Below, piece after piece: positions 47,650-56,891 of a DNA stretch of 64,000 bases (within the stretch, counting starts at the first letter, position 1; every line of letters begins with the position of its first letter). Location: positions 62,001-126,000 of the forward strand of contig NZ_VULR01000002.1 of the NCBI RefSeq assembly GCF_009696605.1. Reading direction: 5' to 3'. Origin of the DNA: Anaerosalibacter bizertensis (lineage in GTDB: Bacteria; Bacillota; Clostridia; Tissierellales; Sporanaerobacteraceae). Below the pieces are notes generated by a model that was not told the DNA's origin, did no database searches, and worked only from the letters and a program-made list of their open reading frames with translations. Both the position numbers and the translations under genes were made by a program.

Positions 47650-50600
47650 ATGAAAAATTCTAATAAAAAGCTTACTGCTAGAATAATGTCTTTTGTTCTT
47701 ATATTTGCATTAGTTGTAAATATATTTCCGCAAATAGCTTCTGCAGAAGCTTATAATCCCAAAACAGATTATGAAAATATGGAGCTAAGATTTTGGGAAG
47801 ACAAAGAGCCAGATATTGGATTTTATATTAATGCAGCATCAAGATATATAATAGAAACAGTCCCTGAACCTAAAATGGGTTCTACCTTTGGAGAATGGTC
47901 TGTTATGGATTTGCTGCGAGGAATGTATACAGGTTATGACTATATAAACCATATTCCCAATAATTATTTTGAAGACTATTTAAAACGAATCGAAGAATAT
48001 GTTAGAGATAAAAAAGGTAATCTGGATCGTTCTAAATCCACTGAGTGGTCTCGTCTTATACTTACTCTTACATCATTAGGCTATGATATTACAGATGTAG
48101 CAAGTTATGATTTTATTGAAAGATTGTCTAAATCACATAGCTTTTCTCTTAGACAAGGAATCAATGGACCAATCTGGGAAATAATAGCTATGAATACAGG
48201 AGGATACAAATTTTATGAGCAACCTGATAATAAGGATGTAAATACTTTTGGAAAAATGATTAATTTTATATTGGAAAAAGAGATTACCCAAGAAAATGGA
48301 AAAGTTGGAGGATGGTCTCTCTTTGGCAAATTCCCAGATGTTGATATTACAGGTATGGCTTTACAAGCATTAGCCCCTTATTACTTAGATGAAAATAAAT
48401 ATAATGAGGTTCGTGAAGAAGATTCACCATCCTATGAAGAATTTGCAAAAGCAGTGGAAAGAGGTATTTATACCCTTTCAGAATTGCAAATAGATAATGG
48501 TGGATATAATGCTTGGGGAAATGTTAACGCTGAAAGTACTGTACAAGTTATTGTTGCGCTTACAGCTCTTAATATAGACCCACTATCAGAAGAAGTAAAT
48601 TTACCTCATATAGGTAAAAAATGTGGTTTTATTAAATCAGGATCTGTAAGAGATGGAGTATATACTGATAATATGATAGATGCTTTACTAACTTTCTGGG
48701 CTAAGGGAAGTGGTTCATCACCAGAAGTAGGAGGATTTAAACATGTAACAACAGGATATGATGGTGGCGGTGGCTCAGGTACAGGCGTTAATGCTATGGC
48801 AACAGACCAAGCTCTTTATGGACTAATTGCTTATGATCGTTATAAAAAAGGTGAAAAACCCTTATATGACATGACAGATATGAAAAATGGTGAATATAGA
48901 CATATGCTTTCTGATGAATATAGAGAATCCAAAGCTTATAATATAAACTATGTACTAGAGGAAGAAACTAGAACAGAAAAAATGTCTCCATATGCAGCAA
49001 TAGAGCTTCCGGAAGGAACTTCTACTGAAGAAAAGATATTTAAAAATTGGAACACAAAGGCTGATGGAAGCGGAACTACCTATAAGGCGGGAGAACTTTT
49101 ATCAATGCCTGAACACGAAATTACTTTATATGCTCAATATAGAAATAAAGGAGAATTTCCAGCAATAAAAGAGATTAAACCAGTAAATGATATATTAGTA
49201 GACATAGGTACAACAGAGGAAGAAGCAAAAGAACAACTGTCAAAAGCAACAAAGATTATAGATTTTGAAAATGAAGAACATGAGGTAGGATTAACATGGA
49301 ATATAGAAAATTATAATGGGAACGAAATAGGAAATTATATAGCTATTGGAACTTTTGAACTTCCACAAGGGGTGAAACAAACAGACCCACCTACAGAATT
49401 AAAAGTTGAAACTATAGTTAAGGTATCAAAACAAATTCCAGAATCTGAACTAGAATTTGATAAGGACACCAATACAATAACAGGATATAAAGGAAAAGAT
49501 AGGGACGTGGTTATACCAAAAGAAATTGATGGTGTGCCTGTTTGGACAATAGGAGAAGGGGCTTTTAAGGAGAAAAACTTAAATACTATTTATATTCCAA
49601 ATAGTGTAATGGCTATAGGAAGAGAAGCTTTTGCAGGAAATGAATTAGTTGAAGTAAACATTCCAAATAGTACTATGTATATAAAAAGCGGTGCCTTTAG
49701 AGATAATAAATTAAGTAAAATAAATATTTCAAAAAATGTATTAAAGATAGAAAGTAACGCTTTTAGAAATAATAAATTAATAGAAGTAAATATTCCTACA
49801 GGAATAGTGAATATTGGCCATAGTGCTTTTAGAGAGAATCAATTGTCTAAAGTGAATATTCCAGATAGTGTATTAGAATTAGGAGATTATGTTTTTAGTC
49901 AAAATAAATTAATTGAAGCAAATATTCCTAAAGGTATAAATAAAGTAGGAAGTGGTTTGTTTTATGAAAATCAGTTAGCGACTATTGATATCCCTAATGG
50001 TATAATAGATGTTGGAGCCAGTGCTTTTGCTGAAAATCACTTAACTGAAGTAGATATTCCAGATAGTGTAGTATCTATTGGGAATGATGCTTTTTCATCA
50101 AATGAATTAAAAACATTAAAGATATCAGAAAAAGCTACAGATATCGGAGAGAATGCTTTTAAAGATAATAAATTAAGTGAAGTATATATTCCAAATAGTG
50201 TGAAAAACATTAAGGACAATGCATTTGCTAACAATAATATTTTAAAAGGAAATGCAAGAATTAATAACAATAAAGTAAATGTAAATATAAAAGAAAATGC
50301 CTTTGATTATAATGGAGAAGATGGAAAGACAAAAATTACTCCAGTATTTTTAAGAGATGAAGTGGAAAATCTAGCTATTAATAAAGTAGAAATTTTAAAA
50401 GGAAATAGTATAATAGCTGAAGGAGAAATAAATGGAAATGAGATTATAATACAATTACCAAAAGGATTCCCGGAAAGCGAAGTTGAAAAGATAGACCTTG
50501 GATCTTATACTTTAAAAATTCTTGCTACAGAAGAAGCAAATATAAAACAAGAAAATGGTGCTAGTGGTGATTGGTCAACTGGAAAAATTAATACAGTAGG

Positions 50601-51888
50601 AATAGATAGCCCGACAAGATTTACTATTGAAAAATATGGCTTAGAGAAAGAATATATATTAACAATAAAAGCACCAGAAGTAGAAATTGTTACAATAACA
50701 GGTGTTGAGCAAATAGAAGATGTGGAAGTAAATTTTGGAACAAGCAAAGAAGAAGTAATAGAAAAATTACCAACAAAAATTACATTAAACTTAAGCAATG
50801 GAACTAAAGAAGAAGTAGATGTAACTTGGACAAGTGAAGAGTATGATGAGAATAAAGTAGGAGAATATACATTTATAGGAAGTTATGATTTACCAGAAGG
50901 AGTAACAGGAGAAAAACTAGAAGTAAGTGTTAAAATAATAGTAAAAGAAGAACCAGTACCAGAAGTAGATAAGGCAAAACTAGAAGAAATAATAAATCTG
51001 GCTGAAAAGATAGATACAGATGGAAAGGCAGAAGAAGATATAAAAGCTTTAGAAGAAGCAATATTAGCAGGAAAAGAGATTCTTGCTAAAGAAGAAGTAA
51101 CACAAGAAGAAGTAGATAATGCAGTAAAGGCGATAAAAACAGCAATATCTAATTTGGAAGATAAAGAAGAACCAGTACCAGAAGTAGACAAATCAAAACT
51201 AGAAGAAATACTAAACTCAGCTGAAAGTCTAGAGATAGAAGATAAGACAGAAAAGAGTGTGAAAGCTCTAGAAGAAGCAATAGCAATAGGAAAAGAAATC
51301 TTTGTTAAAGAAGAAGTAACACAAGAAGAAGTAGACAGTGCAGTAGAGGCAATAAAAACAGCAATATCTAACTTAGAAGATAAAGAAGAACCAAAACCAG
51401 AAGTAGATAAAACAAGATTAGAAGAAATACTAAATTCAGCTGAAAAGATAAATATAGAAGGGAAAACAGAAGAAAGCATAAAAGCTTTGAATAAAGCAAT
51501 ATTAGCAGGAAAAGAGGTTCTTAATAAAGAAGGAGTAACACAGGAAGAGATAGATAGTGCAGTAGAAGCAATTAAATATGCAATAAATAGTTTGAAAGAT
51601 AAAGAAGAACCTATTAAACCAACTGAGCCAACTGAACCACAAAAACCAAATGACAATGACTCAGAAAAACCAATTAAACCGACTAAGCCACAAAAACCAA
51701 ATAAACCAGGAACAATAGATAAAGTAGATAATAAACCAACTAAACCAAATGTAGAAGATAAACCAGCTAAAACATCACTTCCTAAAACAGGACAATCCTC
51801 TATGCTGTGGCTAAGTATTTTAGGAATAATCCTATTAGTAGTTGGAGCTAAACTATGGATAGATAAAAGAAAAGAAAAAGAAGCATAA
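47650..51888 (+). CDS. LPXTG wall-anchored alpha/alpha-barrel (intrinsic-factor alpha-like) + LRR protein
   Basis: The 1412-residue protein starts at ATG behind AAGGAGGAG. Order: signal peptide (1-33); terpenoid-cyclase/prenyltransferase-like alpha/alpha toroid (about 40-410; repeats such as DVDITGMALQALAPYY, LSELQIDNGGYNAWG, NAESTVQVIVALTAL); InlB/Flg_new-type repeat (about 430-500); Big_4 (505-595); BspA LRRs (600-895); Big_4 (about 1020-1100); three FIVAR repeats; LPKTG at 1377-1381. The toroid is the fold of the N-terminal domain of intrinsic factor and transcobalamin; enzyme members carry DxDD or metal motifs that are not evident here. It probably partners the preceding DUF4430 protein in corrinoid capture. 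Confidence 0.85.
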   Translation: MKNSNKKLTARIMSFVLIFALVVNIFPQIASAEAYNPKTDYENMELRFWEDKEPDIGFYINAASRYIIETVPEPKMGSTFGEWSVMDLLRGMYTGYDYINHIPNNYFEDYLKRIEEYVRDKKGNLDRSKSTEWSRLILTLTSLGYDITDVASYDFIERLSKSHSFSLRQGINGPIWEIIAMNTGGYKFYEQPDNKDVNTFGKMINFILEKEITQENGKVGGWSLFGKFPDVDITGMALQALAPYYLDENKYNEVREEDSPSYEEFAKAVERGIYTLSELQIDNGGYNAWGNVNAESTVQVIVALTALNIDPLSEEVNLPHIGKKCGFIKSGSVRDGVYTDNMIDALLTFWAKGSGSSPEVGGFKHVTTGYDGGGGSGTGVNAMATDQALYGLIAYDRYKKGEKPLYDMTDMKNGEYRHMLSDEYRESKAYNINYVLEEETRTEKMSPYAAIELPEGTSTEEKIFKNWNTKADGSGTTYKAGELLSMPEHEITLYAQYRNKGEFPAIKEIKPVNDILVDIGTTEEEAKEQLSKATKIIDFENEEHEVGLTWNIENYNGNEIGNYIAIGTFELPQGVKQTDPPTELKVETIVKVSKQIPESELEFDKDTNTITGYKGKDRDVVIPKEIDGVPVWTIGEGAFKEKNLNTIYIPNSVMAIGREAFAGNELVEVNIPNSTMYIKSGAFRDNKLSKINISKNVLKIESNAFRNNKLIEVNIPTGIVNIGHSAFRENQLSKVNIPDSVLELGDYVFSQNKLIEANIPKGINKVGSGLFYENQLATIDIPNGIIDVGASAFAENHLTEVDIPDSVVSIGNDAFSSNELKTLKISEKATDIGENAFKDNKLSEVYIPNSVKNIKDNAFANNNILKGNARINNNKVNVNIKENAFDYNGEDGKTKITPVFLRDEVENLAINKVEILKGNSIIAEGEINGNEIIIQLPKGFPESEVEKIDLGSYTLKILATEEANIKQENGASGDWSTGKINTVGIDSPTRFTIEKYGLEKEYILTIKAPEVEIVTITGVEQIEDVEVNFGTSKEEVIEKLPTKITLNLSNGTKEEVDVTWTSEEYDENKVGEYTFIGSYDLPEGVTGEKLEVSVKIIVKEEPVPEVDKAKLEEIINLAEKIDTDGKAEEDIKALEEAILAGKEILAKEEVTQEEVDNAVKAIKTAISNLEDKEEPVPEVDKSKLEEILNSAESLEIEDKTEKSVKALEEAIAIGKEIFVKEEVTQEEVDSAVEAIKTAISNLEDKEEPKPEVDKTRLEEILNSAEKINIEGKTEESIKALNKAILAGKEVLNKEGVTQEEIDSAVEAIKYAINSLKDKEEPIKPTEPTEPQKPNDNDSEKPIKPTKPQKPNKPGTIDKVDNKPTKPNVEDKPAKTSLPKTGQSSMLWLSILGIILLVVGAKLWIDKRKEKEA

Positions 51889-51895
51889 AGTTATT

Positions 51896-51933
51896 AAGGA
51901 TAAGAGCTTTTAAGAGTTCTTATCCTTTTTATA
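51896..51933 (+). terminator. Rho-independent terminator (repeat copy)
   Basis: The same hairpin as 47244-47281. It ends the alpha-barrel wall protein gene. Confidence 0.88.
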
Positions 51934-51969
51934 TTGTTGAAAATAGCTATATAGAAAATTAAAATTAGT

Positions 51970-51998
51970 TTGCCTTGAAAAATAAAATATGCTATACT
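51970..51998 (+). promoter_or_regulatory. Promoter upstream of riboswitch 4 (predicted)
   Basis: TTGCCT-17-TATACT, identical to 47318-47346. It would drive the membrane-level B12 operon. Confidence 0.65.
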
Positions 51999-52036
51999 TT
52001 AATAAGAATACATTGTTATAGTATTTTTTACAATTT

Positions 52037-52286
52037 AACTTTATATCAAGGAAGTCTCAATTTATTCTAAATTGAGAAGGATATGTAGATTATCCTCAGG
52101 GAATCAGGTGAAAATCCTGAACAGATGCGCTACCGTGAAATTCAGTCGGGAACCTGCTCTTTGATGATAGAAAACAAGCCTCGCAAATAGGTTTTGTTTT
52201 GAGTAAAGTTCTACAGCATATATAGAGCTTCTATCTTAGGTTTTTGGAATAAAAACCTCTAGGATAGAAGCTCTTTTATTTTTGTT
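52037..52286 (+). ncRNA. Cobalamin riboswitch 4 (variant core) with terminator
   Basis: The aptamer is identical to riboswitch 3. The terminator differs (52227-52286; GAGCTTCTATC arm with its complement and a T run), so the expression platform has evolved separately. It controls the operon from 52324 through the ECF importer. Confidence 0.85.
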
Positions 52287-52323
52287 ATTTAAATTATATT
52301 AAAATAAGGCAGGGGTTTGATTC

Positions 52324-54336
52324 ATGAAAAATATTTATGAAAAATTTAAAAAAATAATATCTGATAAACCAAAACTTTTTAGATATTTTACTTCACTAAT
52401 TCTAATAATCTTCTCTATAAGCTATATGGGGAATGTTTTGAACAATCAAGATGTGTTAGACCCTGAAAATCCTATTAAAGGATTTGCAGAAAATAACTCT
52501 CAAGTTGCATTAGCAAGCCAAGACGAGCCTTTAGTAGAAATAGAGGAAATTAACGATGAAAATGCAGAAAAGGAAACAGAAGATAAAAATACTCAAGATA
52601 ATAAAAAAGGTGCTGAAAATAATGAAAACGAAGGTGATAATGAAGAGGGTGATGGTGAAAGCGATGAAAACAACCCAGAGTCTTCAAATGTTGAAATATT
52701 AAATCCTGAAGATGCTAATAAAAATAATGATAAATCCAAGATAAATGAATATTTTACAACTAGCATTATACATAATGAAATAGTTACTGAAAAAGAGTAT
52801 TCTTTTATAATTAAGCAGAAAAACCCTAATCTTAAAGTTAAAAAGACAGAGATCTTCTTAAATGATATCTTAGTTCCAGAATTTAAAGGAACTGTTATTT
52901 TAGATGAGGGCAAAAACTCAATTAAGGTTAAAGTAACATATGAAGATGTTGATGGTAAAATTTTCTCAGTGTCTAAAACTTATTCAGTCCATCTTAATAC
53001 AGAAGATATTATTATATATTCTAGTCTAAACGAAGAAATGAAAGTTACAAAAGACAAATTATCTTTTACAGCATGGGCTAAAAAGGGAGAAAAGACTCTA
53101 CCTATAGATGTTAAATTAAATGAACAGAAAGTAAAAGGTGAGAATGGAAATCGCTATAATGTAACTCTAAATGAAGGGGAAAATAAAGTTATTGTATCTG
53201 CTTCAGATGATTCCGGAAATACTGAAGAGAAAAGTTTTTTTATAATTTATGAAAAAAAAGATACTAAGCTTAGAATAATTACAAACCTAAAAGAACAACA
53301 TGTTACAACTGATGAGATTAAGTTTAATGCAATAGCAAAATTTGGCGAAGACAAAGCTAAATTAACTGTTAAAATCAATGGCACTCCCATATTTGGTGAT
53401 GATAAAGGGAATTACACAGCTGATTTAATAGAAGGGGGAAATTATATACTTTTAGTGGCTGAATATGGCGATGAGACCCTTATTGAAGAATATCGTATCC
53501 AATATGAAGTATTGCCACCAGGTGGAGAAGATGATGATTGGGAAGATCCTAATAATCCTAAAATAGAGACTAACTTAAAAGATGGAATCACTGTTAAATC
53601 ATCAATATACGATATATATGTAATAGCTAGGGATCATAAAGGTAATAGGATAAATCCAAGTCAAATGCGGGTTATGTGTAATGGTGAACAAGTAGGTATC
53701 CATTGGGAAGATGGAGTTCAGACTAGTTATAAACTGCCTATAAGAAATGGTGGAAATACAATTATGATAAGCGCATATGACTCTGAAGGGAAAATAACTA
53801 TAGAGGAGTTCCATATTAAAGGTATTGTAAAAGATAAAGGGGAAGTAACTGGTCACGCCACAATTAGTATTGAAGCTACAACTATAGGTTTAGGATACAT
53901 TGTACCGCCAACTAAGGTTGAAATACGTGAAGGAAAACCTGCTTCTACTGTAATTGATAAGTTATTAAAAGAAAAAGGATTTGAATATGAAAGCCAAGGG
54001 AAAATAGATAATGCTTTTTATTTAGCTCATCTTATTAAACCTGGGTTGGTATCTAATCCTGTGATTCCAGAAGATTTAGCTGAGCTTGTAGAAGCGGAAG
54101 CAGATCGTTTTAACCCTGATGATTATAATCAGGACAGTTTAGGAGAGTTTGATTTCTCAAATGGTTCTGGTTGGATGTACAGTGTTAATGGTCACTATCC
54201 AAATTATGGTTTTTCAGATTGTTATTTATTAGATGGAGATGTAATGAGGATAAGATTTACACTATTCTATGGAAGAGATATTGGAGGCTCTGGAGGTTTA
54301 GGAGGTAGTGGAAGCAACTGGCATAAAGAATGGTAA
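52324..54336 (+). CDS. Membrane-anchored DUF4430 protein with beta-sandwich repeats
   Basis: The 670-residue protein has an N-terminal signal anchor (about residues 20-38), an acidic low-complexity spacer (about 65-130), three to four beta-sandwich repeats (about 140-500) and a C-terminal DUF4430 (about 510-655; TTIGLGYIVPP, SGWMYSVNGHYPNYG, LLDGDVMRIRF), ending in a Gly-rich tail. Its repeats and DUF4430 are close paralogues of those in the 43223 protein but lack LRR and LPXTG, so it should stay at the membrane. It is the first gene of the riboswitch-4 operon and is proposed to be a beta-type corrinoid-binding subunit. Confidence 0.83.
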   Translation: MKNIYEKFKKIISDKPKLFRYFTSLILIIFSISYMGNVLNNQDVLDPENPIKGFAENNSQVALASQDEPLVEIEEINDENAEKETEDKNTQDNKKGAENNENEGDNEEGDGESDENNPESSNVEILNPEDANKNNDKSKINEYFTTSIIHNEIVTEKEYSFIIKQKNPNLKVKKTEIFLNDILVPEFKGTVILDEGKNSIKVKVTYEDVDGKIFSVSKTYSVHLNTEDIIIYSSLNEEMKVTKDKLSFTAWAKKGEKTLPIDVKLNEQKVKGENGNRYNVTLNEGENKVIVSASDDSGNTEEKSFFIIYEKKDTKLRIITNLKEQHVTTDEIKFNAIAKFGEDKAKLTVKINGTPIFGDDKGNYTADLIEGGNYILLVAEYGDETLIEEYRIQYEVLPPGGEDDDWEDPNNPKIETNLKDGITVKSSIYDIYVIARDHKGNRINPSQMRVMCNGEQVGIHWEDGVQTSYKLPIRNGGNTIMISAYDSEGKITIEEFHIKGIVKDKGEVTGHATISIEATTIGLGYIVPPTKVEIREGKPASTVIDKLLKEKGFEYESQGKIDNAFYLAHLIKPGLVSNPVIPEDLAELVEAEADRFNPDDYNQDSLGEFDFSNGSGWMYSVNGHYPNYGFSDCYLLDGDVMRIRFTLFYGRDIGGSGGLGGSGSNWHKEW

Positions 54337-54361
54337 TTGAAAGATAGAGAGGTAGCTGAAT

Positions 54362-56320
54362 ATGGAAAAGAATGTGTTGAAGATGAAATATAAAATTATA
54401 TCTGTTCTATTATCAATAGTAATATTGATGACTGGATTTTCACATATATCCTATGGAGAATCGATTCATAAGAATTATAGTGAAGAAGAGATATTGGAAA
54501 TAATTGAAGGGATTATAAACTGGAAAAAATCATCTACAGGTGTAACTAAAGAAGGTTCGCTATTAAATAACAAATTTTTAGAAGATGCAGGGGATACCAT
54601 AGGAGATTGGTATCCTATTGGCATTGGACGAATAGGATATATAGATGATTATGAAGCTTATTTAGCTGTAATTGAAGACAAAGTTAGTCAGCGTTATTTA
54701 GAGGAAGATAAGCTAAGTGGGAATAAATCTACTGAATGGCATAGGATATCCTTAGCTATCCTATCCATGGGTGGGGATCCCACAAATATAGGGAAAGATG
54801 CAAAAGGAAAGCCTATAAATCTTATTGCAGATGGTACTTATAATAGAGAAAAATCTTTAGGGGCCCAAGGTATTAATGGATGGACCTGGGGATTAATAGC
54901 CCTTGATAGCATGAGATATATTACTCCAGAAGATGCCTCTTATACTAGGGATGATATAATTACAGAAATTATGAAATTGCAATTAGCCGATGGAGGTTTT
55001 TCTCTTCAAGATGAGGAAGCTGATCCAGATATAACAGCTATGGTATTACAGGCTTTTGCACCTTATTATAATAGTGAACAAAAATATACTTATACTCAGA
55101 AAAAAACAAATAAAAAGGTAACTAAAACAGTACGTCAAGTAGTAGATGAGGCATTAGAGACTTTATCAAGTCTTCAATTAGATGATGGAGATTTTGAAAG
55201 TTGGGGTGCGGAAAATTCTGAAAGTACAGCCCAAGTATTGGTGGCTCTTTGTGCTCTTGGAAAAGATCCTATTAATGATGCAAGATTTATAAAGAATGGT
55301 AATACATTATTAGATGGATTAATGAAATATAGGATGGAAGATGGAGGATTTATACATTCAAAAGTTTATGATTCAGAAAATCCTACATCTAAACCAGATG
55401 AATCCAATTCTATGGCCAGTGAGCAGGCACTATATTCCCTTGTAGCTTTATCCAGATATAAGGGCGGTTATAGAAGTCTTTATGATTTTCGTCCTGAAAT
55501 GGATGAAAATATAAAATCACAAATTAATTCTGTGCAAGAATCTATCGATAGTATTCCAGCTTCAGTGTCATCTAAAGATGCAAGCAAGGTAAAACATATT
55601 TTTTCTGAATATTTAAAGATACCTATTTCTGAAAGATCTTATGTTTATAATTATTATAAATTATCAGATGCTATGGAATCTCTTAAGATAGACAATACTT
55701 CTGAACCAATAGCTGCTAATATAGGAGTAAATGAGAAGGGAAATGGTGCAATTACCCCTATATTTGATGGAAGTGAAGCTCTTTCTTCTGGCGTTTTATT
55801 TACAGAAGAAGATGTTAATAAAGTTAAGAATTTGCCCGAAAAGTTGACTACAGAGCATTATGTAGAAGTAGTAAAATTAATTAAAAAATTAGAGAGAGCA
55901 AAAAATAAGGATGAATATATCAATCTATTAGATGATTTGAATGTAAAAAAGAAAGAAATTGAAAAAATAAAAGAGGAAATAGAATTATTAAACAATGAAA
56001 TATTGGACAAGTTATATCCTTTTGACAAGCTTTCCATAAAAGATAAGAAAAATGTAGATGAAATAGTATCTAGATTTAATAAGCTTAGTAACTATGATCA
56101 AAAAAAGGTTCTTCGTTATGAGGATGTAATAAAGTCTAAGACTCAAGTAGATAATTTAATTCGTGCTCGAATTATAACTATAGTTATAGTTATTATAATT
56201 TGTATTGGTATGTTTTTCATTGTACGTAGAATGAAAAAACGTAAAAGAGAAAAAATGAAACAAAAAATGTTATTAATAGATGATGAGGAATTTGAAGAAT
56301 TTAGTGATGAGGAGGAGTAG
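54362..56320 (+). CDS. Membrane-anchored alpha/alpha-toroid protein (intrinsic-factor alpha-like)
   Basis: The 652-residue protein has a signal peptide (about 1-30). A terpenoid-cyclase-like alpha/alpha toroid follows (about 35-375; repeats DPDITAMVLQAFAPYY, LSSLQLDDGDFESWG, NSESTAQVLVALCAL), parallel to the 47650 protein. A helical/coiled region (about 480-600) leads to a C-terminal membrane helix (about 603-622) with a short basic-acidic cytosolic tail. It is thus a type I membrane version of the wall-anchored alpha protein. It lies between two DUF4430 genes in the riboswitch-4 operon. Proposed role: corrinoid handling at the membrane. Confidence 0.85.
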   Translation: MEKNVLKMKYKIISVLLSIVILMTGFSHISYGESIHKNYSEEEILEIIEGIINWKKSSTGVTKEGSLLNNKFLEDAGDTIGDWYPIGIGRIGYIDDYEAYLAVIEDKVSQRYLEEDKLSGNKSTEWHRISLAILSMGGDPTNIGKDAKGKPINLIADGTYNREKSLGAQGINGWTWGLIALDSMRYITPEDASYTRDDIITEIMKLQLADGGFSLQDEEADPDITAMVLQAFAPYYNSEQKYTYTQKKTNKKVTKTVRQVVDEALETLSSLQLDDGDFESWGAENSESTAQVLVALCALGKDPINDARFIKNGNTLLDGLMKYRMEDGGFIHSKVYDSENPTSKPDESNSMASEQALYSLVALSRYKGGYRSLYDFRPEMDENIKSQINSVQESIDSIPASVSSKDASKVKHIFSEYLKIPISERSYVYNYYKLSDAMESLKIDNTSEPIAANIGVNEKGNGAITPIFDGSEALSSGVLFTEEDVNKVKNLPEKLTTEHYVEVVKLIKKLERAKNKDEYINLLDDLNVKKKEIEKIKEEIELLNNEILDKLYPFDKLSIKDKKNVDEIVSRFNKLSNYDQKKVLRYEDVIKSKTQVDNLIRARIITIVIVIIICIGMFFIVRRMKKRKREKMKQKMLLIDDEEFEEFSDEEE

Positions 56321-56323
56321 AAC

Positions 56324-56863
56324 TTGAAAAAAGATTTATTAGTTTTAGCTTTTATAATCCTACTCATAGCTATAGTAGCTTCAGGTACGAAGATTCAATC
56401 TGTTGATGAATATTATTTGACCCATATAGATGAAATAACTGAAGACTCAGAAACGGTTACCATAAGTATTCGTTGTGATACTATTTTAGACAATTGGGAC
56501 AAGTTATCTCCTCAATTAAGATCTGAAAAGTATGTTCCAAAAGATGGAGTTATATTAGAAGAAACAGAATATGTATTGCGTCCAGGAGATACTGTATTTG
56601 ATATTTTAGATAGGGCTGTTCGTCACAATAGAATACATATGGAATTCCAAGGTGCAGACAAGAATTCTTACAACAGTGTTTATATACAGGGAATAAATTT
56701 TTTATATGAATTTTCTTGTGGACCATTAAGTGGATGGATGTATTCTGTAAATGGTAAATTTCCTGATTATGGGGTTAGTAAATATGTTTTAAAAGATGGA
56801 GATGTTATTGAATTTAACTATACTTGTGATTTAGGACGAGATTTAGGCTACGAATTCAAGTAA
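56324..56863 (+). CDS. Short DUF4430 protein with N-terminal anchor
   Basis: The 179-residue protein starts at TTG 56324, with its RBS GGAGGAG inside the end of the previous gene. A signal anchor (about 5-22) is followed by one DUF4430 (about 45-175): LRPGDTVFDILDRAV, SGWMYSVNGKFPDYG, LKDGDVIEFNYTCDLG. This is the minimal beta-domain form. It lies directly between the alpha-toroid gene and ecfT, so it is a candidate for the last extracellular carrier before the importer. Confidence 0.85.
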   Translation: MKKDLLVLAFIILLIAIVASGTKIQSVDEYYLTHIDEITEDSETVTISIRCDTILDNWDKLSPQLRSEKYVPKDGVILEETEYVLRPGDTVFDILDRAVRHNRIHMEFQGADKNSYNSVYIQGINFLYEFSCGPLSGWMYSVNGKFPDYGVSKYVLKDGDVIEFNYTCDLGRDLGYEFK

Positions 56864-56891
56864 AAATTAAAAATAAGATAAGGTGATAAAA

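Larger units (their letters stand above)
50736..52232 (+). repeat. 1,497-bp perfect direct repeat, copy 2
   Basis: Identical to 46084-47580. Divergence begins at the base before 50736 and at 52233, inside the terminator of riboswitch 4. Confidence 0.93.

Noticed and set aside
47650-49140. Reading the toroid domains (47650 and 54362 proteins) as squalene/terpene cyclases
   Set aside because: The fold matches, but no DxDD or metal-binding motif of cyclases is evident, and the cobalamin riboswitch, DUF4430 and ECF context fits an intrinsic-factor-like binder better.
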